Below the pieces are notes generated by a model that saw only the letters and a list, made by a program, of their open reading frames with translations, made no database searches and was not told the origin of the DNA. This document shows, piece after piece, positions 16,452 to 23,041 of a DNA stretch of 25,000 bases. The stretch covers positions 100,001 to 125,000 of the forward strand of contig CAJNDS010002187.1 of the NCBI GenBank assembly GCA_905221605.1, in the 5' to 3' direction. Made by a program: the position numbers and the translations under genes. This DNA is from Symbiodinium natans. Its lineage: Eukaryota; Sar; Dinophyceae; Suessiales; Symbiodiniaceae. Within the stretch, counting starts at the first letter, position 1; each line of letters starts with the position of its first letter.

Positions 16452-19394
16452 GGTTTAAGGCCCCCTGGTGACCTCAAGCCCGAAAGCGAAAGGGTTTAGG
16501 GTTTAGGGTTTAGGGTTTAGGGTTTAGGGTTTAGGGTTTAGGGTTTAGGGTTTAGGGTTTAGGGTTTTCGGGTTTAGGGTTTAGGGTTTACGGCTTAGGG
16601 TTGGGATGTTCCCTTAAACTTATACTAACAGTCCGGGATGATAATCGCAGGGGGTACTATGATCGCGACTAAGGACTGTCAGTATAAGGGGGGAACATGC
16701 CAAGTTTGGGAGTTTAAGAGTGTAGTTTTAGGGGTTTAGGGTGTTTAGGGTTTAGGGTTGAGGGTTTAGGGTTTAGGGGTTTAGGGGTTTAGGGGTTTTG
16801 TTTTTGGGGTGTTGGGGGTTTAGGGTCTACGGGTTCAGGGGTTTCGGGCTTCAGGGGTTCAGGGATGGTTCAAGGGTTGAGGAATGAGGGGTGTAAGTGC
16901 TTAAGGGCTTCAAGGGTTTTAAGACTTCAATGGGCTAAGGGCTTGAGGGTTTTTGGGTTGCTGAGAGTCTCTAAGCTCTGTACGGATTAGGGCAGATTCG
17001 AATTCCACTGGCCCCCCCGCTCCCCCCAAGTGTGCAGCTCGTCTTTTGCGAACAGTTGCCGGGCATGTTCTTCGGTCTCGGCTCCTTTATTGAGGGCGTT
17101 TAAGCGTTTAAGGGCTTAAGGGTTCAAGGGTTCAAGGGTTCAAGCGCTTTAAGGACTTCAAGGGCTTCAGGGCTCAGTAAGGCAGATTCGGCATGCGCGA
17201 GGATCCAGAGCTTCCCAAGTCCTAGGTCCCCTAAACGAAGGATCCTTCCCTCTGCCTTCTTATTCGTACATCTCGGGTCCTACTCTGATCCTACTCTGAC
17301 TTAAGGGGTTTAGGGTTTAGGGTTTAGGGATTGGTTCCAGAATTCAGGGAAAAGCAGGCGCCAAGAACGACCTCCACGCCCGCCGCGTCCTCTTCTACTG
17401 CCTGACGCACATGGATCCGCAGGAAGCGGTCGAGGCGGGGAGGGGCAGATGCGGGGTTGCGGTTGGGGACCTGAACTTGATGGTTCACGGTTTGAGATAC
17501 ATGTATATAGATATATATATATATATGCATATACCTAAGATCATAATATCACAACTGATAAAAATAATAGTGATATCTCAGAAGGACTGAGAGCAATAAT
17601 AAGGTTTTTATCATATTTATATACCCCGTAAGATGATATGGTTCCTTAGCGGGCAGCTTCTGTTAAGCTCCCGAACGGCAACCCCGGGAAATTCCGGGGT
17701 GCAGAAGTTCAGGCTATCTGCATGCTGGGAGCATTGTCATGGAGCCTAAATGGAGCTAGGATGCTCAGTAATACTGTATCATGTGCTATGCCACCCTTTT
17801 ATGAAGAACCAACCTAAGATGCAAGTTCCTTAAGCTTTTCCACGCCCTAAACACAAAAACCCTCAGGCCTAAAACCCTAAACCCTAAACCCTAAACCCTA
17901 AACCCTAAACCCTAAACCCTAAACCCTGAACCCTGAACCCTGAACCCTGTACAATGAAACCCTAAGCCCTGAACAAGAACCTAGAGCTTGTCCATGTTCA
18001 GGTCATCCTGGAAGGGACGAGGAAGGATCCCTACCACGTGCCGACCCAGTTTGAGCCGCTTGGCCTTCGGGTTTAGGGTTTAGGGTTTAGGGTTTAGGGG
18101 TTTAGGGGTTTAGGGGTTTAGGGGTTTAGGGGTTTAGGGGTTTAGGGGTTTAGGGGTTTAGGGGTTTAGGGGTTTAGGGGTTTAGGGGGTTCCAAAACCC
18201 TGTGAGACCCGAAGCCTTAAACCCCAGAGCCCCTAAACCCCAAATCCGAAGCTTCCTAGACTCCCCAAACCCCAAACCCTAAACCCTGAACCCTGAACCC
18301 TGAACCCTAAACCCTAAACCCTAAACCCTGAACCCTGAACCCTGAACCCTACCCTGAACCCTAAACCCTAAACCCTAAACCCTAAACCCTAAACGAGCCC
18401 AGGCTCGCCTCCTGGCTCGTGGGCCGCATCAAAGCCGGTGAGGCCTCTGCCCCGAGACGTGTACCCCCAGAGTCATCAGCCACACACACGGTTTAGGGTT
18501 TAGGGTTTAGGGTTTAGGGCTTAGGGTTTGGGTTAAGGGTATAGGGTGTAGGGTTTAGGGTTTAGGGTTTAGGGTTTAGGGTTTAGGGTTTAGGGATGCC
18601 AGTGAGGGTTTGCGTAGCTCATCGCCTGCATGCCAGGTATTTTAGGAGGGAATTAGGGCCCCAGATATACCCTTTAAGGGAATATAGGGTACCTCATTCC
18701 CTCCCTAGATATACCCTTTAAGGGATTATATAGGGTACCTCATTCCCTACGAAGAAGCCGCCAGGTTTTTTGGGGTTCAGGTAGTGGGGTTTTGGCATTC
18801 AGCCCGGCAGCTCTCTGAGTTATGAGTTCCTTTCCAAACCCCCAAAGCCTGAAGTCCCTGAGCCCTAAGCCCTAAGCCCTAAGCCCTAAGCCCTAAACCC
18901 TAAACCCTAAACCCTAAACCCTAAACCCTAAACCCTAAACCCTAAACCCTAAACCCTAAACCCTAAACCCTACCATGCAAGAGCTTCGTACAAGTGCAGG
19001 GGAGCCCCAACAACGAGGGGGAAACCTACCTCCGCAGGCAGCCGCCCTCCGGACTTTTCAGCAGGTGATGCAACACTGGGACCCTTTGGCACGCGCTTCA
19101 AGGGTTTTGGGGTTTCGGGGGTTTAGGGGTTTCGGGCGGGGTTTCGGGGTTTCGGGGTTTAGGGTTGGGGGGTTTAGGGTTTAGGGTTTAGGGATTAGGG
19201 GTTTAGGTTTTCAGGGTTTAGGGTTAGGGTTCAGGGGGTGTCGGGCTTGAATTGTTTATTGCGGTTTTTGGGGGTTAGTGACAGCCACACACACGGGCAT
19301 CCAAACTAACCACTGTCTGTTGCTCCACAGCCTTCCTAAAGCAGCGTCGGACAAATGTAGAATGCCGAGCGAACAGGTCGAGAAAATGATCTAG
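14558..19394 (+). CDS. Second multi-exon chain, unrecognised protein (ten exons)
   Basis: Exons 14558-14607, 14867-14927, 15106-15135, 16313-16342, 17038-17095, 17358-17431, 18002-18054, 18403-18439, 19000-19064 and 19331-19394 join into one open frame of 522 nt (173 residues plus TAG). Fragments read as ordinary soluble protein: ELRQFFKGVSLRAVS, ELAAAARAFL, LVFCEQLPGMFFGLGSF, KNDLHARRVLFYCLTHMDP, KDPYHVPTQFELASWLVGR. I recognise no domain. No start codon is obvious; either the first exon lies between 14377 and 14557 (an ATG is at 14380), or this is the C-terminal extension of the JmjC gene. Some exons are very short and could be mis-bounded. Confidence 0.45.
14633..14855 (+). repeat. TTTAGGG/TTTGGGG array filling an intron
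   Basis: TTTAGGG alternates irregularly with TTTGGGG and TGTAGGG. The intron 14608-14866 has only G-rich repeat, while the next intron (14928-15105) has only C-rich repeat. Confidence 0.9.
14867..14927 (+). CDS. Chain 2, exon 2 (PEPPELRQFFKGVSLRAVS)
   Basis: CTCAG acceptor, phase 2; GA donor GAGGCCC at 14928, phase 0, resembling the JmjC donor at 7167 (GAGGCCG). The frame RPEPPELRQFFKGVSLRAVS is clearly protein-like. It is flanked by G-rich repeat on the left and C-rich on the right, the reverse of most exons. Confidence 0.55.
14989..15083 (+). repeat. CCCTAAA array
   Basis: About 13 units fill the second half of the intron 14928-15105. Confidence 0.95.
15106..15135 (+). CDS. Chain 2, exon 3 (VWQEQPSSVE)
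   Basis: GAAG|G acceptor, phase 0. The frame VWQEQPSSVEELGNT continues to TGA at 15151-15153, so this could be a terminal exon instead. Ending at the GA donor 15136 joins E to ELAAAARAFL in frame and gives a natural helix. Confidence 0.4.
15136..16312 (+). other. 1.18-kb intron, G-rich start and long degenerate C-rich end
   Basis: TTTAGGG at 15170-15320, a unique middle 15321-15480 with alternating TGTGTGCATG, then C-rich sequence 15484-16280. The latter includes poly-C (15549-15565) and a field of AAACCCTAA/TAACCCC/AAACCCCAA variants (15760-16200). No gene seen. Confidence 0.6.
16313..16342 (+). CDS. Chain 2, exon 4 (ELAAAARAFL)
   Basis: GTAG|G acceptor, phase 0; the frame ELAAAARAFLAQGR is a strong helix. 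The GC donor at 16343 gives phase 0 to the next exon; another at 16350 gives phase 1 and does not fit. Confidence 0.4.
16353..16600 (+). repeat. TTTAGGG arrays with a GGGTTGA block
   Basis: TTTAGGG at 16353-16418, five GGGTTGA units at 16418-16452, a 40-base island (16455-16493) and TTTAGGG at 16494-16600. The island frame PLVTSSPKAKG is open but too short to call. Confidence 0.9.
16606..16698. mobile_element. Foldback element of the CAGTCCTTA family, short copy
   Basis: Left arm ATGTTCCCTTAAACTTATAC...AACAGTCC (16606-16634) pairs with right arm GGACTGTCAGTATAAGGGGG...GAACAT (16673-16698), with an inner pair around GATAATCGC / GATCGCGA. Its ends match those of 13163-13325, including the trailing CATGCC. 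Confidence 0.75.
16715..17030 (+). other. G-rich degenerate repeats and unique spacer in an intron
   Basis: TTTAGGG, GGGGTTTA and AAGGGCTTCAAGGG-type units to about 16950, then unique sequence ending in poly-C and CCCCCCAAG. The acceptor side lacks a CCCTAAA array. Confidence 0.6.
17038..17095 (+). CDS. Chain 2, exon 5 (LVFCEQLPGMFFGLGSFIEG)
   Basis: GCAG acceptor, phase 0; GC donor at 17096 (G|GCGTTTAAGC), phase 1, matching the next exon. The hydrophobic, Gly-rich frame is well formed and meets TAA at 17101 if unspliced. Confidence 0.6.
17358..17431 (+). CDS. Chain 2, exon 6 (AKNDLHARRVLFYCLTHMDP)
   Basis: GCAG|G acceptor, phase 1; GA donor at 17432 or GC donor at 17435, phase 0. The frame reads KNDLHARRVLFYCLTHMDP and then QEAV: helical, in the style of alpha-solenoid proteins. 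The minus-strand open frame 17324-17530 ends in an AT microsatellite and is a shadow. Confidence 0.6.
17432..18001 (+). other. Intron with AT microsatellite and hairpin-bearing middle
   Basis: TATATA repeats at 17503-17526, AT-rich sequence to 17635, then a GC-rich segment with hairpin CCCCGGGAAATTCCGGGG (17682-17699) and an outer CAGCTTCTG / CAGAAG pair (17656-17708). CCCTAAA or CCCTGAA units lie at 17868-17950. There is no G-rich array at the 5' side. Confidence 0.55.
18002..18054 (+). CDS. Chain 2, exon 7 (VILEGTRKDPYHVPTQF)
   Basis: TCAG|G acceptor, phase 0; GC donor at 18055 (GA|GCCGC), phase 2. The frame VILEGTRKDPYHVPTQF joins to ELASWLVGRIKAG across an intron made almost only of telomere-type repeats. 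Confidence 0.65.
18068..18394 (+). repeat. Intron consisting almost entirely of GGGGTTTA then CCCTAAA/CCCTGAA repeats
   Basis: TTTAGGG at 18068-18098, about 11 GGGGTTTA octamers to 18187, a unique middle at 18190-18265, then CCCTAAA and CCCTGAA heptamers to 18394. The flanking exons join in frame. Confidence 0.9.
18403..18439 (+). CDS. Chain 2, exon 8 (LASWLVGRIKAG)
   Basis: CCAG|G acceptor, phase 2; frame LASWLVGRIKAG; GA donor at 18440 (phase 0) or GT donor at 18438 (GTGAGG, phase 1). Phase 0 fits the next exon. Reading on gives EASAPRRVPPESSATHTV to TAG 18493-18495, an alternative terminal exon. Confidence 0.6.
18640..18752. repeat. Tandem palindromic repeat in an intron (about 44-bp unit, two copies)
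   Basis: Two copies of AGATATACCCTTTAAGGGA followed by TATAGGGTACCTCATTCCCT (18663-18703 and 18706-18748), each centred on the palindrome CCCTTTAAGGG, preceded by AGGAGGGAATTAGGG. The overall form recalls the foldback family at 13163, but ends differ. Confidence 0.7.
18891..18972 (+). repeat. CCCTAAA array at an intron 3' side
   Basis: About 12 perfect units, preceded by CCCTAAG units from 18858. The same intron starts with TTTAGGG at 18491-18595. Confidence 0.95.
19000..19064 (+). CDS. Chain 2, exon 9 (GSPNNEGETYLRRQPPSG)
   Basis: GCAG|G acceptor, phase 0; GT donor at 19065 (AG|GTGATGC), phase 2. The frame reads GSPNNEGETYLRRQPPSG and then LFS. A competing frame starting with ATG at 18975 (ALRTFQQVMQHWDPLARASR) is also protein-like, so the frame depends on phase agreement with the next exon. 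Confidence 0.5.
19331..19394 (+). CDS. Chain 2, terminal exon (LPKAASDKCRMPSEQVEKMI, stop TAG)
   Basis: A textbook acceptor (CTGTCTGTTGCTCCACAG) leads into phase 2, LPKAASDKCRMPSEQVEKMI and TAG at 19392-19394. No C-rich array precedes this acceptor. Confidence 0.55.
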
Positions 19395-19469
19395 TGGGTC
19401 ATTCATGTACGGACCCTAAACCCTAAACCCTACACTCTGAACTCTAAACTTTCATTTTTTTAATCCCGG

Positions 19470-19501
19470 GGGTGACCGCCAAAGCGGCGGTTTGATCACC
19501 C
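19470..19501. repeat. GC-rich hairpin downstream of chain 2
   Basis: GGGTGA and CCGCC (19470-19480) pair with GGCGG (19486-19490) and TCACCC (19496-19501), with an AAAGC loop and a TTTGA bulge. It lies 75 bases after the proposed TAG, followed by an AT-rich island. It could be an RNA 3'-end or structural element; role not known. Confidence 0.6.
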
Positions 19502-19519
19502 TTAAGTCCAAAACCCGAA

Positions 19520-19700
19520 GCCCTACTTCATCATACTGTTATGTTTGTATACTATGACAATATGATTATGTAATGTTAGACTATTACCTTATTAACGTAT
19601 TCGTTGCTCATGCTATAAGAATACTATATACTACGAAATTTGATTATACCATGTTATGATATGTTATTAATGTTTCTTTTTTTATAACGCTTGATTCTGA
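19520..19700. other. AT-rich island between gene chains, no gene seen
   Basis: About 180 bases rich in TATG/ATTA words with no telomere repeat. It is the most AT-rich stretch of the window and lies between the stop of chain 2 and the next candidate coding sequence. It could be an intergenic spacer with promoter or replication roles; no defined box was recognised. Confidence 0.4.
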
Positions 19701-19704
19701 CATG

Positions 19705-19764
19705 TCAACGTCAATCCGGCCCTGGTGCTGCTGCAAGTCGGCGATTTGAATAACTTGCAGAGGT
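19705..19764 (+). CDS. Possible isolated coding segment (VNVNPALVLLQVGD)
   Basis: The frame VNVNPALVLLQVGDLNNLQR ends at TAG 19765-19767 and is strongly protein-like, but no AG acceptor lies just upstream. An ATG at 19702 is in another frame. A resemblance to the N-terminal strand of FolD-type enzymes is too weak to use. Confidence 0.2.
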
Positions 19765-19767
19765 AGG

Positions 19768-20107
19768 CCTACGGATGCTTTGCAGGCCTAAACCCTAAAC
19801 CCTGAACCCTAAATTTAAGAGCCTCCGGCTCAAGCCGCCGACCCCGCTGGAGCATAGTTGAAAGGTCTAAACCCGCTCGTCGGCTCAAATGATGCTTTCC
19901 TCATCGCATGGTTCCAAAATCATAAAAGCCTCTGAGCTGAAGTTAGCTTGGGGGCGGGATAGTTCAATCAATTGCTGGAGAAAGGTCAGGCCAATCTGTG
20001 TTGCTAGGATGGGGGGGGTGGGGGGGGGGGGGGGGGGGGGGGGTACGGGGGGGGGGGGGGGGGGGTAAGGGGGGAGAGCCCCCTATGTCCTGTGCGAAAC
20101 CGCCTGT
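19768..20107. other. Unique spacer ending in poly-G, no supported gene
   Basis: A few CCCTAAA units at 19789-19815, unique sequence to 20010, then poly-G at 20011-20062 broken by single T and TAC interruptions. Confidence 0.5.
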
Positions 20108-20265
20108 ATGGCCGTGAGTTTACGCGGTGTGGGTGGCCTGGCCCTCCATGGAAAAGCTGCCCGGGTGGTACCCCCCTACCCCCCCCCGGGCGTTTTGGGG
20201 GAGGGAAAGAGGGAGGTTTTCACCTCCTCAAACCCATCCAACACGCCGCCAGGGTCGGCGGACCC
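20108..20265 (+). other. GC-rich segment with an ATG and a GTGAGT donor-like site, coding status unclear
   Basis: ATGGCC followed at once by GTGAGTTT looks like a first exon with a canonical donor. Unspliced, the frame reads MAVSLRGVGGLALHGKAARV and then runs into the Pro/Asn/Lys-coding CCCCAAA field. It might be the start of the chain at 21049; a phase-1 GT donor (CGCG|GTGTGG) would fit. Confidence 0.25.
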
Positions 20266-20740
20266 TAAGCCCAAAACCCTGAACCCCAAACCCCAACCCC
20301 AAACCCCAAACCCCAAAACCCAAACCCCAAACCCAAACCCAAACCCAAACCCCCCCAAACCCCAAACCCCAAACCCCAAACCCCCCCAAGCCCCAAGCCC
20401 CAAGCCCCAAACCCCCCAAACCCCCCCAAACCCCCCAACCCCAAACCCCCCCAACCCCAAACCCCCAAACCCCAAACCCAAACCCCCAACCCCAAAACCT
20501 CAAGCCCCACAAACCCCAAACCCCAAACCCCAAACCCCAAACCCAAACCCCAAACCCCAAACCCCCCAAACCCCAAAAACCCCCCCAAACCCCAAACCCC
20601 CAAACCCCAAACCCAAACCCAAAAACCCCAAACCCCCAAACCCCAAACCCCAAACCCCAAACCCCAAACCCCAAACCCCAAACCCCAAACCCCAAACCCC
20701 AAACCCCAAACCCCAAACCCCAAACCCTAAACCCTAAACC
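20266..20740 (+). repeat. CCCCAAA / CCCAAA / CCCCCCAAA repeat field
   Basis: About 470 bases of CCCCAAA with length variants of the C-run, passing into CCCTAAA and CCCTAAG after 20720. Because AAACCCC units lack stops, frames stay open on both strands (up to 209 codons); these are not genes. Confidence 0.95.
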
Positions 20741-21048
20741 CTAAGCCCTAAGCCCTAAGCCCTAAACCCTAAACCCTAAACCCTAAACCCCAAACCCTAA
20801 ACCCTACTCAACAGAACCCAAGCCCTGCAACCCTATATCCCTAAACCCTAGAATCGAAAACCCACTAACGCTATAAACCTAGAACCCCAAACCCTCTAAC
20901 CTATAACACTCTGACCTATAACCCCAGAACCCTAAGCCCTAAGCCCTATACCCCAAACCCTAGACCCTAAACCCTAAACCCTAAACCCTAAACCCTGAAC
21001 CCCAATAGGCCGTATGTTATATACCTCTAGAACCCCCGCCAAAAACAG
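20741..21048 (+). repeat. C-rich CCCTAAA/CCCTAAG and degenerate units before an exon
   Basis: Mixed CCCTAAA, CCCTAAG, CCTATAACCC and TAGAACCCC units, ending in a short unique stretch and AACAG. Confidence 0.8.
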
Positions 21049-21113
21049 CCTGGTCCCACCAGGAGCCGAACCTGGTGGCCAACACCCGGAACCAGCGCCG
21101 CGACCGAATGCAG
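21049..21113 (+). CDS. Chain 3, exon 1 (SHQEPNLVANTRNQRRDRMQ)
   Basis: AACAG acceptor, phase 1; canonical donor CAG|GTTAAGG at 21114, phase 0. The basic, polar helix-like frame WSHQEPNLVANTRNQRRD runs on to RMQ. Confidence 0.6.
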
Positions 21114-22798
21114 GTTAAGGGTTTAGGGTTTAGGGTTTAGGGTTTAGGGTTTAGGGTTTAGGGTTTCGGGGGATATAGGGTTTAGGGCTTGGGTTTAGGG
21201 TTATAGGGTTATAGGGATAGGGTTATAGGGTTATAGGGTAAAAGGGTCAGAGGGTTATAGGGTTACAGGGTGATTTATAGGGCTTCAGGGGCCACCTCCC
21301 TTCCTCTGCCTTTCTTCTTTTCATCTCTGTTTTCATTATTTCATTATCTCACTGTTTTAGTTATGCGTTTCTTGTTTAACATGTTTGTTCTTTCTCGCTC
21401 TCAACCACAGGTTGGCAGACGCCTGTACCCTAAGCCCTAAACCCTGAAACCCCTCAACCCACAGCTTTCCCAAAGCCTAGGAAAGCCTGTACCCTAACCC
21501 CTAAACCCTGCAGCTCCTCAACCCTCAAGCCTCAACTCTCAACCCTAAACCCCAAAACGCTAAACCCTAAAACCCGAAACCCCTAAACCCTAAACAGCCC
21601 CATGAAAACCCCATGGATCAAACCCTTAACCCTAAACCCCAAAACCCTAAACCCCCAAAGCCCTATACCCTAAACAGCCCCAGGAAGGCCCTCTGGATCT
21701 TGAACAAGTTCCACCGCGCCCTCGGGGACGAGAAGACGGCGGATCGACACTTCGACCGTCTGGTGACGCTCAACGAGATGGGGATCGACCGGTGAAAAAC
21801 GGGCGTGGGTGCTTTTGGGTTCAAGGGTGTTTAGGGTTTAGGGTTTAGGGTTTAGGGTTTGGGGCTCAGGGTTTAGGGTTTAGGGTTGAGGGTTTAGGGG
21901 CCCGTCTCTGCTGATCTGCGTGGCATTTTGGGTTCAAGGGTTTCGGGTTCCAGGGTAGCTGGGTTGCCGGGGGTTGCAGGGCAGCTTAGTGTGCCATGTT
22001 GCAGTTCAGATTTTCCTGGTACATACCCTAAACCCTAAACCCTAAACCCTAAACCCTAAACCCTAAACCCTAAACCCTAAACCCTAAACCCTAAACCCTA
22101 AACCGGTGATTCGGCCGTCGGGATGCTCCTGTTCTCCTTGTGGGGGTTTGCGCACCGCCTTCTGTAGGACTGCTGTTCAGAGGCGCTTTAGGGGCCAACC
22201 TGGAGTGGGGTCCCTCAGTTTGCACGTTGACCCTAAACCCTAAACCCTAAACCCTAAACCCTAAACCCTCAACCCTAAACCCTAAACCCTAAACCCTAAA
22301 CCCTAAACCGTAAACCCTAAACCCTAAACCCTAAACCCTAAACCCTAAACCCAAAAGCCTTGATATTGATCAGCATGAGGCGGGGTTTAGGAAGGTTCGA
22401 GGTCGTCCCGCGCCACTCCCGATTGCCTGGGTTCAACGCAGGGAGCAAAGTGAGTTCTTCTCTCATGGTTGTGCTTACTTCTTGTCTGCGATGGGCATGC
22501 CACACTTCCCATGTCGATCTGCTTCCTTGCATCAGTTTACTTGCAAGTTGAAATTCTTTGAAAGGCAACAGGTTTAGGGTTTAGGGTTTAGGGTTTAGGG
22601 TGTAGGGTGTAGGGCAAGAGCCTTGAAGAGCATCGTCGGCTTGCCCATGCAGAAGAGCCCTAAACCCTAAGCCTTAAACCTCGAACCCCCTGACCTACCA
22701 TTTCGACTGTCTCTGGCTCTTTCTAGCTGCGGCACACATGCAACATGAGAGCAAGCTGGGCTACGTTTCAGGAGCTTGAGTTAAAGTCCCAGAAATAG
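21049..22798 (+). CDS. Third chain, five 3' exons of an unrecognised protein, including a 14-nt micro-exon
   Basis: Exons 21049-21113, 21411-21424, 21684-21791, 22395-22449 and 22727-22798 join in frame through phases 0, 2, 2 and 0 to TAG at 22796-22798. All four introns have GT donors (GTTAAGG, GTACCC, GTGAAAA, GTGAGTT), unlike the JmjC gene. Peptide pieces: EPNLVANTRNQRRDRMQ, VGRRL, KALWILNKFHRALGDEKTAD, RHFDRLVTLNEMGIDR, FEVVPRHSRLPGFNAGSK and RASWATFQELELKSQK. The middle has the helix-turn-helix rhythm of TPR/PPR-like solenoids, but no signature is strong enough for a family name. The 5' end is not found; 20108 is a possible start. Confidence 0.6.
21117..21275 (+). repeat. TTTAGGG array and TATAGGGT variants at an intron 5' side
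   Basis: About seven TTTAGGG units directly after the donor, then GGGTTATA-type units. The acceptor end of this intron (21300-21410) is a normal pyrimidine-rich tract without telomere repeats. Confidence 0.85.
21411..21424 (+). CDS. Chain 3, 14-nt micro-exon (VGRR plus part of Leu)
   Basis: An excellent acceptor (TTCTTTCTCGCTCTC then AACCACAG) is followed by GTTGGCAGACGCCT and a GT donor at 21425 (GTACCC), after which C-rich repeats begin. Phase 0 to 2 is just what is needed to join exons 21049-21113 and 21684-21791, giving RMQVGRRLKALW. The small size leaves room for chance. Confidence 0.5.
21684..21791 (+). CDS. Chain 3, exon 3 (KALWILNKFHRALGDEKTAD)
   Basis: CCAG|G acceptor, phase 2; GT donor at 21792 (CG|GTGAAAA), phase 2; unspliced it would stop at TGA 21793-21795. 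At 108 nt it is the longest internal exon and has the clearest coding look: LWILNKFHRALGDEKTAD, RHFDRLVTLNEMGID. Confidence 0.7.
21792..22394 (+). other. Intron with G-rich start, two C-rich arrays and a unique island
   Basis: TTTAGGG at 21828-21898, a unique stretch to 22022, CCCTAAA at 22026-22103, a unique island at 22105-22228, CCCTAAA at 22230-22350. The island is open in parts (VGMLLFSLWGFAHRLL), but no acceptor precedes it and flanking exons join without it. Confidence 0.6.
22395..22449 (+). CDS. Chain 3, exon 4 (FEVVPRHSRLPGFNAGSK)
   Basis: AAG|G acceptor, phase 2; strong GT donor AAA|GTGAGTTC at 22450, phase 0. Reading on past the donor gives a Ser/Cys-rich frame that I take as intron. 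Confidence 0.65.
22727..22798 (+). CDS. Chain 3, terminal exon with TAG stop
   Basis: The pyrimidine tract CTCTGGCTCTTTCTAG leads in phase 0 into LRHTCNMRASWATFQELELK, then SQK and TAG at 22796-22798. The following 90 bases (22799-22890) are unique and may be 3' untranslated sequence. Confidence 0.6.
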   Translation: MRHTCNMRASWATFQELELKSQK

Positions 22799-22891
22799 AT
22801 GTATACAGTTGTATGGTAGAGTATGAATGGCCTTTGTTATGATACCTCCTGGCTTGTCCCAGCTGTGAGAAGAAGACAAACCATACCATTT

Positions 22892-22958
22892 TAGGGTTTA
22901 GGGTTTAGGGTTTAGGGTTTAGGGTTTAGGGTTTAGGGTTTAGGGTTTAGGGTCTAGG
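22892..22958 (+). repeat. TTTAGGG array in the spacer before the Lys/Gly gene
   Basis: About nine perfect TTTAGGG units between the stop of chain 3 and the ATG at 23002. The spacer is only about 200 bases, consistent with tandem same-strand genes. Confidence 0.9.
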
Positions 22959-23001
22959 GTCTCCAAGCGAACGTACAGGGATTGAAGACTGCACTTGCCC
23001 A

Positions 23002-23041
23002 ATGGCGAAGGGCAAGGGCAAGGACAAGGGCAAAGACAAAG
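23002..23041 (+). CDS. Lys/Gly gene, exon 1
   Basis: Start ATG in the context CCCAATGGCG; the 40 nt code MAKGKGKDKGKDK plus one base. The frame continues open past the donor (GIVIPSPT), so the boundary rests on the match to the next exon. Confidence 0.55.

Noticed and set aside
16455-16493. Possible mini-exon PLVTSSPKAKG
   Set aside because: Too short, G-rich repeats on both sides, and no phase support.
19705-19764. FolD-type dehydrogenase/cyclohydrolase start
   Set aside because: Only a vague strand similarity (PALVLLQVGD); no acceptor and no following FolD motif found.
20108-20737. 209-codon Pro/Lys/Asn-rich frame and its Gly/Phe/Trp-rich minus-strand shadows
   Set aside because: Most of it is CCCCAAA repeat, which has no stops. 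Only the first 28 codons are non-repeat, listed as unclear.
22105-22228. Possible membrane-segment exon VGMLLFSLWGFAHRLL
   Set aside because: No AG acceptor upstream, C-rich repeat on both sides, and neighbouring exons join in phase without it.
22615-22660. Possible exon LEEHRRLAHAEE
   Set aside because: Protein-like, but it would break the phase-0 join between 22449 and 22727, and the minus strand is equally open.
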